In this document: positions 17,437-25,017 of the stretch, piece by piece | How the letters are laid out: every line of letters starts with the position of its first letter | How positions within the stretch are numbered: the stretch's first letter is position 1 | Assembly (NCBI GenBank): GCA_965219125.1 | Contig: CBDCMO010000002.1 | Coordinates: 2,604,001 to 2,668,000, forward strand | DNA length: 64,000 bases | Origin: JBBSOK01 sp965219125 | GTDB lineage: Bacteria; Bacteroidota; Bacteroidia; Flavobacteriales; Flavobacteriaceae | Direction of reading: 5' to 3' | Translations under genes and position numbers: made by a program | The notes under the pieces: generated by a model | What the model was told of the DNA's origin: nothing | The model's database searches: none | The model's input: the letters and a program-made list of their open reading frames with translations, nothing else

Positions 17437-19482
17437 ATGAGCAGCAAAACAGAATTCGACAACATTTCATTCGATCTGCCAAAAAACCAATCCAACGTAA
17501 TAAAAGTGATTGGTGTTGGTGGTGGCGGCAGCAACGCAATTAACCATATGTTTAGCCAAGGCATAAAAGGGGTAGATTTTGTAATCTGCAATACAGATGC
17601 GCAGGCGCTAGAAAATAGTCCGGTGCCAAATAAAATTCAACTTGGTCTTTCGTTAACGGAAGGTTTGGGCGCAGGTGCAAACCCAAAAGTAGGGGAGCAA
17701 AGCGCGGTTGAAAGTATGGAAGAAATTAAAAGAATGCTTACCGCTAGCACTAAAATGATCTTCATTACTGCCGGAATGGGCGGTGGTACAGGAACTGGTG
17801 CCGCACCAATAATCGCAAAGATGGCGAAGGATATGGATATTTTAACGGTTGGTATCGTTACAATTCCATTTCAGTTTGAAGGAAAAATGCGTAACGACCA
17901 AGCATTGATTGGCGTTGAAAATTTGCGGGCTAATGTAGATTCTTTGGTAGTAATTAACAATAACAAATTACGTGAGGTTTATGGAAATTTAGGATTTAAA
18001 GCCGGATTCTCAAAAGCCGATGAGGTACTTGCCACAGCTGCTCGTGGTATTGCTGAAGTAATTACACATCATTATACCCAAAATATTGACCTTCGTGATG
18101 CAAAAACAGTACTTGCAAACAGCGGTACGGCAATTATGGGAAGTGCAACTGCAAGTGGAAATGAGCGTGCACACGTTGCAATAACAAAAGCGTTGGATTC
18201 GCCATTATTGAACGACAATAAAATTAAAGGTGCTAAAAACGTATTGTTGCTTATCGTTTCTGGGACTGAGGAAATCACGATCGACGAAATTGGCGAAGTG
18301 AGTGATTATATTCAAGCAGAAGCTGGAAACAGCGCAAATATAATTATGGGTGTTGGGGAAGATGCAACCCTTGAAGGAGCCATTGCAATAACCGTAATCG
18401 CAACGGGTTTTAATGTTGAACAACAGAACGAAATAGTAAATACTGAAACCAAAAAAATTATACACACGCTTGAAGATGAGCAACGTGCAGACCAAGTTTT
18501 AACGCCCAGAGCAACTGCAAGTCCTATTTCATTTCCTGCACCAAAACCTACTGAAACTATCGAAAACACGGTAACAAAACACACATTGTTTGATGTAGAA
18601 GAAGTTGCCGAAAGACCAACATATACAAAACCCCAATTTTCAAAAGTTGAAGTTTCGGCTCCAAAAGCAATTCCTTTTGAAGGTTATATTGAAACATCAC
18701 AACTTATTCAAAATATTGATGTTGTTTATGAGCAGATTTCAGGTAAATCATTTTCTGAATTCAAGGCCGTTGATGTTAGAAATATTGATGTAAATGATTT
18801 TGTAATTATTTCAGCAACCAATCATATTGAAGAAGAAATTGAATCGAACAATTTTGAAGCTGAAGATAGAGACGATCAAATGCTAATGTTCGATCTTCCA
18901 ATAAATCCAGTTTCAAAAAGTGTAGAAACCTTGTCGGTTGAAGAAGAAGCTGACAATGAGGATGAATTAGAATTTAAATTAAATATAAAGGCTGAAAACA
19001 TAGAAGTTCGCGATGCGGTTGAAATTATTCCTATCACGGAATCAAAAGGCGGGCAGGTTAAAAGATATTCTTTAGACGATTATCAAGAGGTTGAAAATAT
19101 GCTGAACAGCGCAAAACCTAAAAAAGTTGAAGAAATTGTAGATGAAGAAATAGTTTTTGAGCGCACCACAAAACCTGAAATACAAAAAGATTTGGTTGAA
19201 ACAGATGGTCCGATAGATCCAATGAATTCGCCAATTTCACAGTTGTTGAAAGATAGAACAGAAGAGCGTCGTCAAAAAATGAAGGAGTTTAATTATAAGT
19301 TCAGAAATAGCCATAACAATGTAGACGAAATTGAAAAGCAACCAGCATACAAACGTATGGGAATTGATCTTGAAAATGCAAAAAATGAAGGAAGTAAACT
19401 TTCTCGAACCTCTGTAAATACAAATGATGATGAGATTGAATTAAGAAAAAACAATTCATATTTACACGATAATGTAGATTAG
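17437..19482 (+). CDS. ftsZ: cell division protein FtsZ with long C-terminal linker
   Basis: FtsZ is the tubulin-like GTPase of the division ring. The start at 17437 (MSSKTEF) is chosen because the frame upstream only overlaps ftsA. The 681-residue protein has the GTPase core (about 20-330) with the tubulin signature GGGTGTG at 115-121. An acidic, low-complexity linker of roughly 300 residues follows, then a conserved tail (KRMGIDLENA ... SYLHDNVD). It is much longer than E. coli FtsZ (383 residues), which I believe is usual for Flavobacteriia. A terminator follows. Confidence 0.95.
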   Translation: MSSKTEFDNISFDLPKNQSNVIKVIGVGGGGSNAINHMFSQGIKGVDFVICNTDAQALENSPVPNKIQLGLSLTEGLGAGANPKVGEQSAVESMEEIKRMLTASTKMIFITAGMGGGTGTGAAPIIAKMAKDMDILTVGIVTIPFQFEGKMRNDQALIGVENLRANVDSLVVINNNKLREVYGNLGFKAGFSKADEVLATAARGIAEVITHHYTQNIDLRDAKTVLANSGTAIMGSATASGNERAHVAITKALDSPLLNDNKIKGAKNVLLLIVSGTEEITIDEIGEVSDYIQAEAGNSANIIMGVGEDATLEGAIAITVIATGFNVEQQNEIVNTETKKIIHTLEDEQRADQVLTPRATASPISFPAPKPTETIENTVTKHTLFDVEEVAERPTYTKPQFSKVEVSAPKAIPFEGYIETSQLIQNIDVVYEQISGKSFSEFKAVDVRNIDVNDFVIISATNHIEEEIESNNFEAEDRDDQMLMFDLPINPVSKSVETLSVEEEADNEDELEFKLNIKAENIEVRDAVEIIPITESKGGQVKRYSLDDYQEVENMLNSAKPKKVEEIVDEEIVFERTTKPEIQKDLVETDGPIDPMNSPISQLLKDRTEERRQKMKEFNYKFRNSHNNVDEIEKQPAYKRMGIDLENAKNEGSKLSRTSVNTNDDEIELRKNNSYLHDNVD

Positions 19483-19517
19483 AAAATCTACAGACCATTT
19501 TGCTGTAACACTAATTG

Positions 19518-19556
19518 CTGAAAGTCCGAAGTTTTTATAAATTTCGGGCTTTTTCA
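19518..19556 (+). terminator. terminator after ftsZ
   Basis: Stem CTGAAAGTCCGAA pairs with TTCGGGCTTTTTCAG (with one G-U pair and a bulge) around a TTTTTATAAA-type loop. It ends the dcw operon. Confidence 0.7.
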
Positions 19557-19624
19557 GTTTTTATATTGAATTAATTTATAAAAATCTTTAGTAAGTCGTT
19601 TCGGTTTTTAAAAGCATAATTAAG

Positions 19625-19632
19625 TATCTTCG
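19625..19632 (+). promoter_or_regulatory. promoter -7 element of the yqeY-like gene
   Basis: TATCTTCG, a common variant of the Bacteroidota TAnnTTTG element, ends 23 bases before the ATG and just after the ftsZ terminator, so the gene likely has its own promoter. Confidence 0.5.
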
Positions 19633-19655
19633 CCATTCAAAATAAATCTGGAAAA

Positions 19656-20105
19656 ATGACGCTTCAAGAAAAAGTAATGGACGCAATGAAAACAGCAATG
19701 AAAGCAAAGGACGCACAGACGTTGGAAGCTTTAAGAGCGGTAAAATCTGCATTGTTAATTGCACAAACAGAAACTGGTTCCAAAACTGAAATAAGCGAAG
19801 AAGAAGAAATTAAGATTTTGCAAAAACAAGTAAAGCAACGCAAAGACAGTGCAGTAATTTATTTGGAACAAAATAGAAAAGATTTAGCCGGGCCAGAATT
19901 AGCGCAAGCTGAAGTGATAGAGCAATTTTTGCCAAAGCAGTTAAGCGAAGAAGAAGTTGCTAAGGCAATTGATGAAATTATTGCGGAAACCGGAGCAAAA
20001 TCAATGGCAGATATGGGCAAAATTATGGGATTGGCAAACGCAAAATTAGCAGGAAAAGCAGATGGCAAGACAATTTCAACAATTGTAAAAACAAGACTTT
20101 CGTAA
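19656..20105 (+). CDS. GatB/YqeY domain-containing protein
   Basis: A 149-residue YqeY-family protein, cytoplasmic and mostly helical. The family resembles the tRNA-binding tail domain of GatB in the Glu-tRNA(Gln) amidotransferase, but the role of stand-alone YqeY is not settled. Family landmarks are the N-terminal KAKDAQTLEALRAVKSAL segment, EEEEIKILQKQVKQRKDSA, and the C-terminal MGKIMGLANAKLAGKADG. It is separated from ftsZ by a terminator and followed by a tRNA gene. Confidence 0.9.
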   Translation: MTLQEKVMDAMKTAMKAKDAQTLEALRAVKSALLIAQTETGSKTEISEEEEIKILQKQVKQRKDSAVIYLEQNRKDLAGPELAQAEVIEQFLPKQLSEEEVAKAIDEIIAETGAKSMADMGKIMGLANAKLAGKADGKTISTIVKTRLS

Positions 20106-20152
20106 CAAAGTTTTTGGTTTAAAATTTTTGAAGATTATAGATTACTAATTAC

Positions 20153-20226
20153 GGCCGCGTGGCGCAACTGAATAGCGCATCAGATTTCGGCTCTGAGGGT
20201 TGGGGGTTTGAATCCCTTCGCGGTCA
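20153..20226 (+). tRNA. tRNA-Arg (anticodon UCG)
   Basis: A 74-base cloverleaf can be drawn by hand: acceptor GGCCGCG/CGCGGTC (20153-20159 with 20219-20225), D stem GCGC/GCGC, anticodon stem TCAGA/TCTGA around the loop TTTCGGC, and T stem GGGGG/CCCTT (two G-U pairs) with loop TTTGAAT. The anticodon TCG (20187-20189) reads CGA, hence arginine. CCA is not encoded. The last 16 bases plus the next C are repeated 110 bases downstream. Confidence 0.93.
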
Positions 20227-20237
20227 CGAATAAATTA

Positions 20238-20289
20238 AAAAAGCTGTACGTCAAATCAAGCTCGCTTGAATTTGTAAGTACAGCTTTTT
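20238..20289 (+). terminator. terminator after tRNA-Arg
   Basis: A long hairpin: AAAAAGCTGTAC (20238-20249) pairs with GTACAGCTTTTT (20278-20289), with an inner CAAATCAAG/CTTGAATTTG stem carrying one bulge. The T-run at its 3' side fits intrinsic termination of the tRNA transcript. Confidence 0.75.
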
Positions 20290-20320
20290 AATTTTCAAAG
20301 CGGAGCTTTATGGGATATTT

Positions 20321-20337
20321 AATCCCTTCGCGGTCAC
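20321..20337 (+). repeat. duplicate of the tRNA-Arg 3' end (17 bp), possible attachment-site scar
   Basis: AATCCCTTCGCGGTCAC repeats exactly the 3' end of the tRNA gene (20211-20227), offset by 110 bases in direct orientation. It covers the end of the T loop, the 3' T-stem strand, the 3' acceptor strand, the discriminator base and one base beyond. Such partial copies are typical of integration at tRNA genes, or can remain from a deleted tandem tRNA. No integrase is nearby. Confidence 0.7.
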
Positions 20338-20340
20338 AAA

Positions 20341-20370
20341 AAAAGCCTTCTCAAATTTGAGACGGCTTTT
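20341..20370. terminator. bidirectional terminator between the tRNA region and the cyanophycinase operon
   Basis: AAAAGCC and GGCTTTT flank a perfect 14-base palindrome (TCTCAAATTTGAGA), with T-runs possible on both strands. It would end the minus-strand operon that stops at 20396 and block read-through from the tRNA side. Confidence 0.75.
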
Positions 20371-20395
20371 ACATTATTGAATAATGGAAGGAGAT

Positions 20396-21679
20396 TTAAT
20401 TTTTCAAAACTTTAAAATTCTTTACTAACCCTTCAGTTTCTAATTTCAAAATATAAGTTCCTGCGGCTAAAGTAGAAATATCAATCTTAGAAGTATTATC
20501 AATTTCAATATTCATTTCCTTACCCAACATATCATAAACTTTCACATTATTGATTGATGCTGCCGAAGAAATGTAAATAAAATCTATTGATGGGTTAGGG
20601 TAGATGGTCAAATCATCAGTAGTAAAATCACTATTTGAAAGTAGTCCACATTCAGGATTTACGCCATCAACCATTGTAAAATTACCATTATCTATAGACC
20701 AATTTTCCCAAGTTCCGCCAAGGCCGGTTTCCCAATCGGATAAGTCTAGATAATTTGGGCCGCCGTATGTTCCAGGTACTTTATATACTTTTATTGCTTC
20801 CGCATTTCTATTCCAAGTAACTGGTGTTCCTGCCACGACGGTTTCTGGTTGGTAATTGTCAACACAATTGGCTTGCAGGAAATAGGCAAATTCCGGATAA
20901 TCAGGATATTCGCCATAAACATAAGCTTTGCCATCAGGTTCTATGCAAACTGTTGCATAATCATTGCAGGCAATACCATAACTTCTCGGTCCATTGTCTT
21001 GAATAAATCGGGCCAAAAACACACTCAGTCTTCCTTGTCTATCTCGGTCTGCAAAATGTGTATCGGTAATAACATTTTCCATAAATGGCACTTCCAAAAA
21101 GTCATTGTATCCCAAAGTTACTCGTGGATGGTATGGATTGCTAAGCGCTACATCAGAATCTAATGTTCCAAACTGGGCAGTAAAGTAATAACTTCCCATT
21201 ATTGCCATACCTGCGCTTGTGCCGCCAACTACTCCCTTTTTTACATTTATAAAATTATTTAGGGCGTCTTCCATCGCGTTATCTTTAAAGTATGAAACGT
21301 AATCATATTGATCGCCACCAGCAAACCAAATTGCTTCGGCATTTGCTACTTTTTGGAGGACTTCCGGTTCTAATGCGCCGGACGCATTATTAATTACCAA
21401 AGTGGTTACAGAGTTTATCGTAACTCCTAATTCAGAATAAAAGTAGTTATTGTAAGCGTCGTCGCCCGTTGCTCTTAAAACCAGAACATCGCCGCCATTT
21501 GCCTTGTTTAAAAACCAAACCATAGCTTCGTCATTTTCTGTTGCGCCGCCCATTATACAAACTCCTTGTTCTTGGTTTGTTGTAATATCTGTGGTGCTTC
21601 CTGTGGTATATTCGGTAAAGTTTTGGGCAAATAGTAGTGTGTTACTGAATATTGCCGATAAGAGTACAATTTTTTTCAT
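20396..21679 (-). CDS. secreted cyanophycinase-family peptidase (S51) with T9SS sorting domain
   Basis: A 427-residue protein with a signal peptide (1-19), an S51 domain and a C-terminal T9SS sorting domain (about 353-427, beginning YPNPS). It is therefore probably exported to the surface or medium. The nucleophile elbow is GTSAG with Ser155, and the cyanophycinase pattern DTHFADRDRQGRL gives His208. Where the second S51 enzyme here has Glu229 in GIGIDES, this one has GIACNDY, placing Asp240 at the likely acid position. Cyanophycinases cut multi-Arg-poly-Asp into beta-Asp-Arg dipeptides. The substrate here is inferred. It is the last gene of the operon; 2 bases separate it from the M20 gene. 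Confidence 0.85.
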   Translation of the reverse strand: MKKIVLLSAIFSNTLLFAQNFTEYTTGSTTDITTNQEQGVCIMGGATENDEAMVWFLNKANGGDVLVLRATGDDAYNNYFYSELGVTINSVTTLVINNASGALEPEVLQKVANAEAIWFAGGDQYDYVSYFKDNAMEDALNNFINVKKGVVGGTSAGMAIMGSYYFTAQFGTLDSDVALSNPYHPRVTLGYNDFLEVPFMENVITDTHFADRDRQGRLSVFLARFIQDNGPRSYGIACNDYATVCIEPDGKAYVYGEYPDYPEFAYFLQANCVDNYQPETVVAGTPVTWNRNAEAIKVYKVPGTYGGPNYLDLSDWETGLGGTWENWSIDNGNFTMVDGVNPECGLLSNSDFTTDDLTIYPNPSIDFIYISSAASINNVKVYDMLGKEMNIEIDNTSKIDISTLAAGTYILKLETEGLVKNFKVLKN

Positions 21680-21681
21680 AG

Positions 21682-23010
21682 TTACTTTTCTAAATTCTTA
21701 ATTCCTTTTTTCATTAATCTATACATTAAAACTGCGGTAATCTTAGCTTGGGTGTGAACCGTATCTAGATTTCCTACTTCGTCTATAGTATGATCGCTGG
21801 AACCGCCTGTTAGTCCTAATCCATCCAAAGCCATATCTACATATCCCGAAGTAAAAGAAATATCTGCCGCACCAGCATTTCTTGGGTTTACAGCTTCAAC
21901 ACTTCCAAATCCTAAATCTTGGCTCACTGTGTTGTAATCTCCCAATAGTTTCACGTTTCCATCCGTTTTCGCCAATGGCGGATATCCTTCATTGTCGAAA
22001 ATTAATTCTGCCGATGTGTGCGGATAATTTTTTGAAACGATTTCATTCATAATTTTTTTGGCCTTCATTAATTGTTCCGGAGAAACGGCACGAATATCTC
22101 CGTGTACAATTGTTTTTTGTGAAACAACATTGTTTTTTCCGAAAGCGCGACCACCTGTTTGTTCTTCATTTGGTTCTAAATCTGTTCCGCCAATAATAAA
22201 ACCAGGATTAAAGGTAAGGTCTTTTTCATTTGCCAGTTGAAGATAAAAGTCGTTTAGAATCCGTGACGTTTCATAAATTGCACCTGCGCCAATTTCATCT
22301 GTAAAAATTTGTGATGAATGTGCGGGCTTACCAGTTACAGTAAGTTTCCAATCTTCAGAACCTCTTCGGGAAACTACTATGGTTTTTGGATTGTTATCGC
22401 CGTTTTCAAAACCTAATGCAATATCGGCTCTTTTTGCACCATCAATTAAATCCTTCTTTGATAATTCAATGGGAGAGCCGCTTTTTTCTTCATCGCCTGT
22501 CATAATTATTTCAATAGACATATCTTCCAAAACGCCAGCTTCTTTTAAAGCTTTCATCGCCAAAATTATAATTACATCACCACCTTTCATATCTGCAACG
22601 CCAGGACCTTTCATTATCGTATCGTCCAGCATTGTAAATTCTTGAAATGGACTGTCCAATTCAAAAACCGTGTCCAAATGGCCAATCAATAAAAATTTTG
22701 GTCCTTTTTTACCTTCGTGTTTCGCAATTAAATGGCCTGCTCTTCCGTAAGCTTCACCATTTGTAAGCTCCGTTTTGAAACCTAATTTATCCAATTCAGC
22801 CTTAAAAAGTTTTCCTACTTTTTTTACTCCTTCAATATTTAACGTGCCGCTGTTTATAAGCACGGCTTTTTTGAGTAAATCTATTGACGCTTTTGTATTG
22901 TTATCAACCGACTTTACAATGGATTTTTCAATTTTGTCATTTTGTGCCATACCAAGATTAAACATTATGAGGCAACTTAGAATTAGTATTTTATTTGATT
23001 TCAATGTCAT
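21682..23010 (-). CDS. exported M20-family metallopeptidase
   Basis: A 442-residue M20 family (glutamate carboxypeptidase / ArgE-DapE type) zinc peptidase with a signal peptide (about 1-22), so probably periplasmic. Metal and catalytic motifs: GHLDTV (His111, Asp113), bridging Asp140 (GVADMKGGD), Glu174-Glu175 (MTGDEEKSG) and a C-terminal SSDHT with the last His ligand. Members remove terminal residues from small peptides. Between two cyanophycinase genes, it may hydrolyse the released dipeptides, though the known bacterial beta-Asp-Arg enzymes belong to other families. Spacing is 2 bases downstream and 11 upstream. Confidence 0.88.
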   Translation of the reverse strand: MTLKSNKILILSCLIMFNLGMAQNDKIEKSIVKSVDNNTKASIDLLKKAVLINSGTLNIEGVKKVGKLFKAELDKLGFKTELTNGEAYGRAGHLIAKHEGKKGPKFLLIGHLDTVFELDSPFQEFTMLDDTIMKGPGVADMKGGDVIIILAMKALKEAGVLEDMSIEIIMTGDEEKSGSPIELSKKDLIDGAKRADIALGFENGDNNPKTIVVSRRGSEDWKLTVTGKPAHSSQIFTDEIGAGAIYETSRILNDFYLQLANEKDLTFNPGFIIGGTDLEPNEEQTGGRAFGKNNVVSQKTIVHGDIRAVSPEQLMKAKKIMNEIVSKNYPHTSAELIFDNEGYPPLAKTDGNVKLLGDYNTVSQDLGFGSVEAVNPRNAGAADISFTSGYVDMALDGLGLTGGSSDHTIDEVGNLDTVHTQAKITAVLMYRLMKKGIKNLEK

Positions 23011-23021
23011 TTTGTATTATT

Positions 23022-23876
23022 CTAATTTATAGTGAAAGTGTCGCCGGGCAAATAGATATTCAGGCTTAAACCTTTTGCTCCCAGTTTCCCATTCTTTTCA
23101 ATTTTTGAATTTTCAGCATTATTGATAACGATTACTTGAGAGTCGCCCAAAACTTCAATTTTATTGCCAATTACTAAAAGTGCGGTAGATTCATCAATGC
23201 CAATTCCCACTAATTCCGGATGCTCAATTACGGCGCTTATAAGTCTGTTATAACGACTTCGTTTTACAAAATGTTGATCAATAATTACACCTTCAACCAT
23301 TCCTAAGCCAGTTCCTATTTCAATATTATCTGTTTCAATATTTTTGAAGGTTGAAGAATATTCTTTATGTTTCAACTCATTTCCCGTAATCATTTTTTTA
23401 CTCATCACGGCCGCACCTGCGCTTGTTCCAGCAACTAAGCTACCATTTTTAAGGGCTTCGTGGATTGCTTCTTCCGCATCTGTGCCAGAAATTATTTCCA
23501 TAAACCGATTTTGGTCGCCGCCCGAAATATAAATCATCCGTGCATTTATAATTGAATCAATTTTGGATTTCTTCAATTTTTCGTCTTTTACAAATGAAAT
23601 GCCGACCACGTTTTTAAGTCCAGCTTCCAAAAACTGCTTGCTTGCATAGTAAATAGCAGAATCCGGTTCAGAACTCGCCATTGGTAAAATTATTCCGTAA
23701 CCACCTTTATCGAGTTGGGCTTCTTTGATAATGCGTTGCACCAATTCTGTAGATCTTGATCCGCCACCTATAATTACAAGTTTCCCTTTGGCTTCGGTAT
23801 TCTGTGCAAAGCTTTGAAATGGTATTAATGCAAGAATTAAAATTGCAATTATAAGGTGTCGATTTATAGATTTCAT
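23022..23876 (-). CDS. cyanophycinase-family peptidase (S51), exported
   Basis: A 284-residue cyanophycinase-like serine peptidase with a Sec signal peptide (1-24, ending FAQ) but no T9SS domain, so probably periplasmic. Motifs: GGGSRSTE near 37, SGGDQNR near 118, GTSAG with Ser152, DQHFVKRSRYNRL with His202, and GIGIDES with Glu229. The His-to-Glu spacing of 27 matches what I recall for Synechocystis CphB (Ser132, His174, Glu201). All expected catalytic residues are present. It lies 6 bases after the propeller lipoprotein gene and 11 before the M20 gene. Confidence 0.9.
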   Translation of the reverse strand: MKSINRHLIIAILILALIPFQSFAQNTEAKGKLVIIGGGSRSTELVQRIIKEAQLDKGGYGIILPMASSEPDSAIYYASKQFLEAGLKNVVGISFVKDEKLKKSKIDSIINARMIYISGGDQNRFMEIISGTDAEEAIHEALKNGSLVAGTSAGAAVMSKKMITGNELKHKEYSSTFKNIETDNIEIGTGLGMVEGVIIDQHFVKRSRYNRLISAVIEHPELVGIGIDESTALLVIGNKIEVLGDSQVIVINNAENSKIEKNGKLGAKGLSLNIYLPGDTFTIN

Positions 23877-23882
23877 AGTTTA

Positions 23883-25010
23883 TTAATTTCCGATTACAAT
23901 TCCGCGGGTATCACTTTCAGCCTGATAGTACAATTCTATATTTGAACCATCCAAATTGGCACGCATCATTGCATCTGTTGCTCTGTCGCCCCAATAGATT
24001 TTATTTGCTGTAGCGTCAAACCCAATGCCGTAAACAACGCGACCAATTCCTGTTGCAATTGTGGTAATATTTGTACCATCCAATGCGGCAGATTTAATTC
24101 TGATATCGCCAGAAGCAACATATTCATCATAATAAATTCGATCTTCAAAAACTGCCATACTTCCGGTTTCAATATCTGCCAATACTAATGTTTCACCAGT
24201 TCCATCCAGATTTTTTGACCAAATACCACCATTGTAATTACCCCAATAAACTTTACTGGTTGCAGCGTGAATTGCAACACCTTCGGGATCATTATCCTGT
24301 CCGGTTGCAAAGTCTTCTTTGGCATTTACGTCAGTATTTTCCAAATCTGTTCTTTGAATGCTGTTGCTTGTTGTCCAATAAATTTGGTTTCCAACATAAT
24401 CTATAGCCATTCCGATAGGTGCATCTAAACCACTTCTAAAATCTTCAAATTCACTTCCATCTAAGTTTGCACGGTAAATTTTTCCGCCATCACTATCACT
24501 TATGTACAATTTATTTTGAAGACTATCTATAACCATTCCGTAAGAAGCTTGAGGCGCAATGCCAGGAATTACAGAAAACACAGGAGCTTGATCATTAATT
24601 AATCCTCTGTAAATTGCTGAACCATCTGTGTAAAAAATTGGTACGCCAACCGCATTTGCATCTTTAACTACAATTGTTTGAGTTGCCTGTTTTACTTCTA
24701 ACGAACCAGAAGTGCTAACCACCAATTTTACAATATATGCGCCCGGTTGGTTATAGGTAAAAGTAGGATTTGCTGCTGTTGAAGATTCACCATTTCCAAA
24801 ATTCCAATAATAAGAAGCTTCGCCAACAGTTGCCGGAACAATTGATGTATTGGTGAAAGTAACGGTTGCTGGGGCAAATTCATCATTATTTATTGTATAT
24901 GTGAATTGTGGAACGGTACTCGCTGCAGGTACTGGGAAACTATCATCTGTACAAGATTGTACAAAAGTTCCCAACCCGAAAAGTAATACGAATGCTATTA
25001 AGTATTTCAT
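23883..25010 (-). CDS. PKD-domain lipoprotein with YWTD-type beta-propeller
   Basis: A 375-residue lipoprotein: signal peptide with Cys20 in a lipobox (FVQSC), one PKD domain (about 33-118, with the SYYWNFGNGE motif), and a C-terminal beta-propeller built of YWTD/LDL-receptor class B repeats (NKLYISD, NQIYWTT, SKVYWGN, NKIYWGD). No catalytic motif is visible. In the operon, the protein probably binds polymer or partner proteins at the cell surface. It is a shorter relative of the next gene upstream (25018-26367), with one PKD domain instead of two, so the pair may be a duplication. Confidence 0.85.
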   Translation of the reverse strand: MKYLIAFVLLFGLGTFVQSCTDDSFPVPAASTVPQFTYTINNDEFAPATVTFTNTSIVPATVGEASYYWNFGNGESSTAANPTFTYNQPGAYIVKLVVSTSGSLEVKQATQTIVVKDANAVGVPIFYTDGSAIYRGLINDQAPVFSVIPGIAPQASYGMVIDSLQNKLYISDSDGGKIYRANLDGSEFEDFRSGLDAPIGMAIDYVGNQIYWTTSNSIQRTDLENTDVNAKEDFATGQDNDPEGVAIHAATSKVYWGNYNGGIWSKNLDGTGETLVLADIETGSMAVFEDRIYYDEYVASGDIRIKSAALDGTNITTIATGIGRVVYGIGFDATANKIYWGDRATDAMMRANLDGSNIELYYQAESDTRGIVIGN

Positions 25011-25017
25011 AATTTTC

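Noticed and set aside
18205..18584. Antisense open frames within ftsZ, and similar ones inside pnp, accD and the susC genes
   Set aside because: They are mirror frames of well-conserved genes and show no family features of their own.
20153..20340. Second complete tRNA gene at 20311-20337
   Set aside because: Only the last 17 bases are copied; no acceptor 5' strand, D arm or anticodon arm exists upstream.
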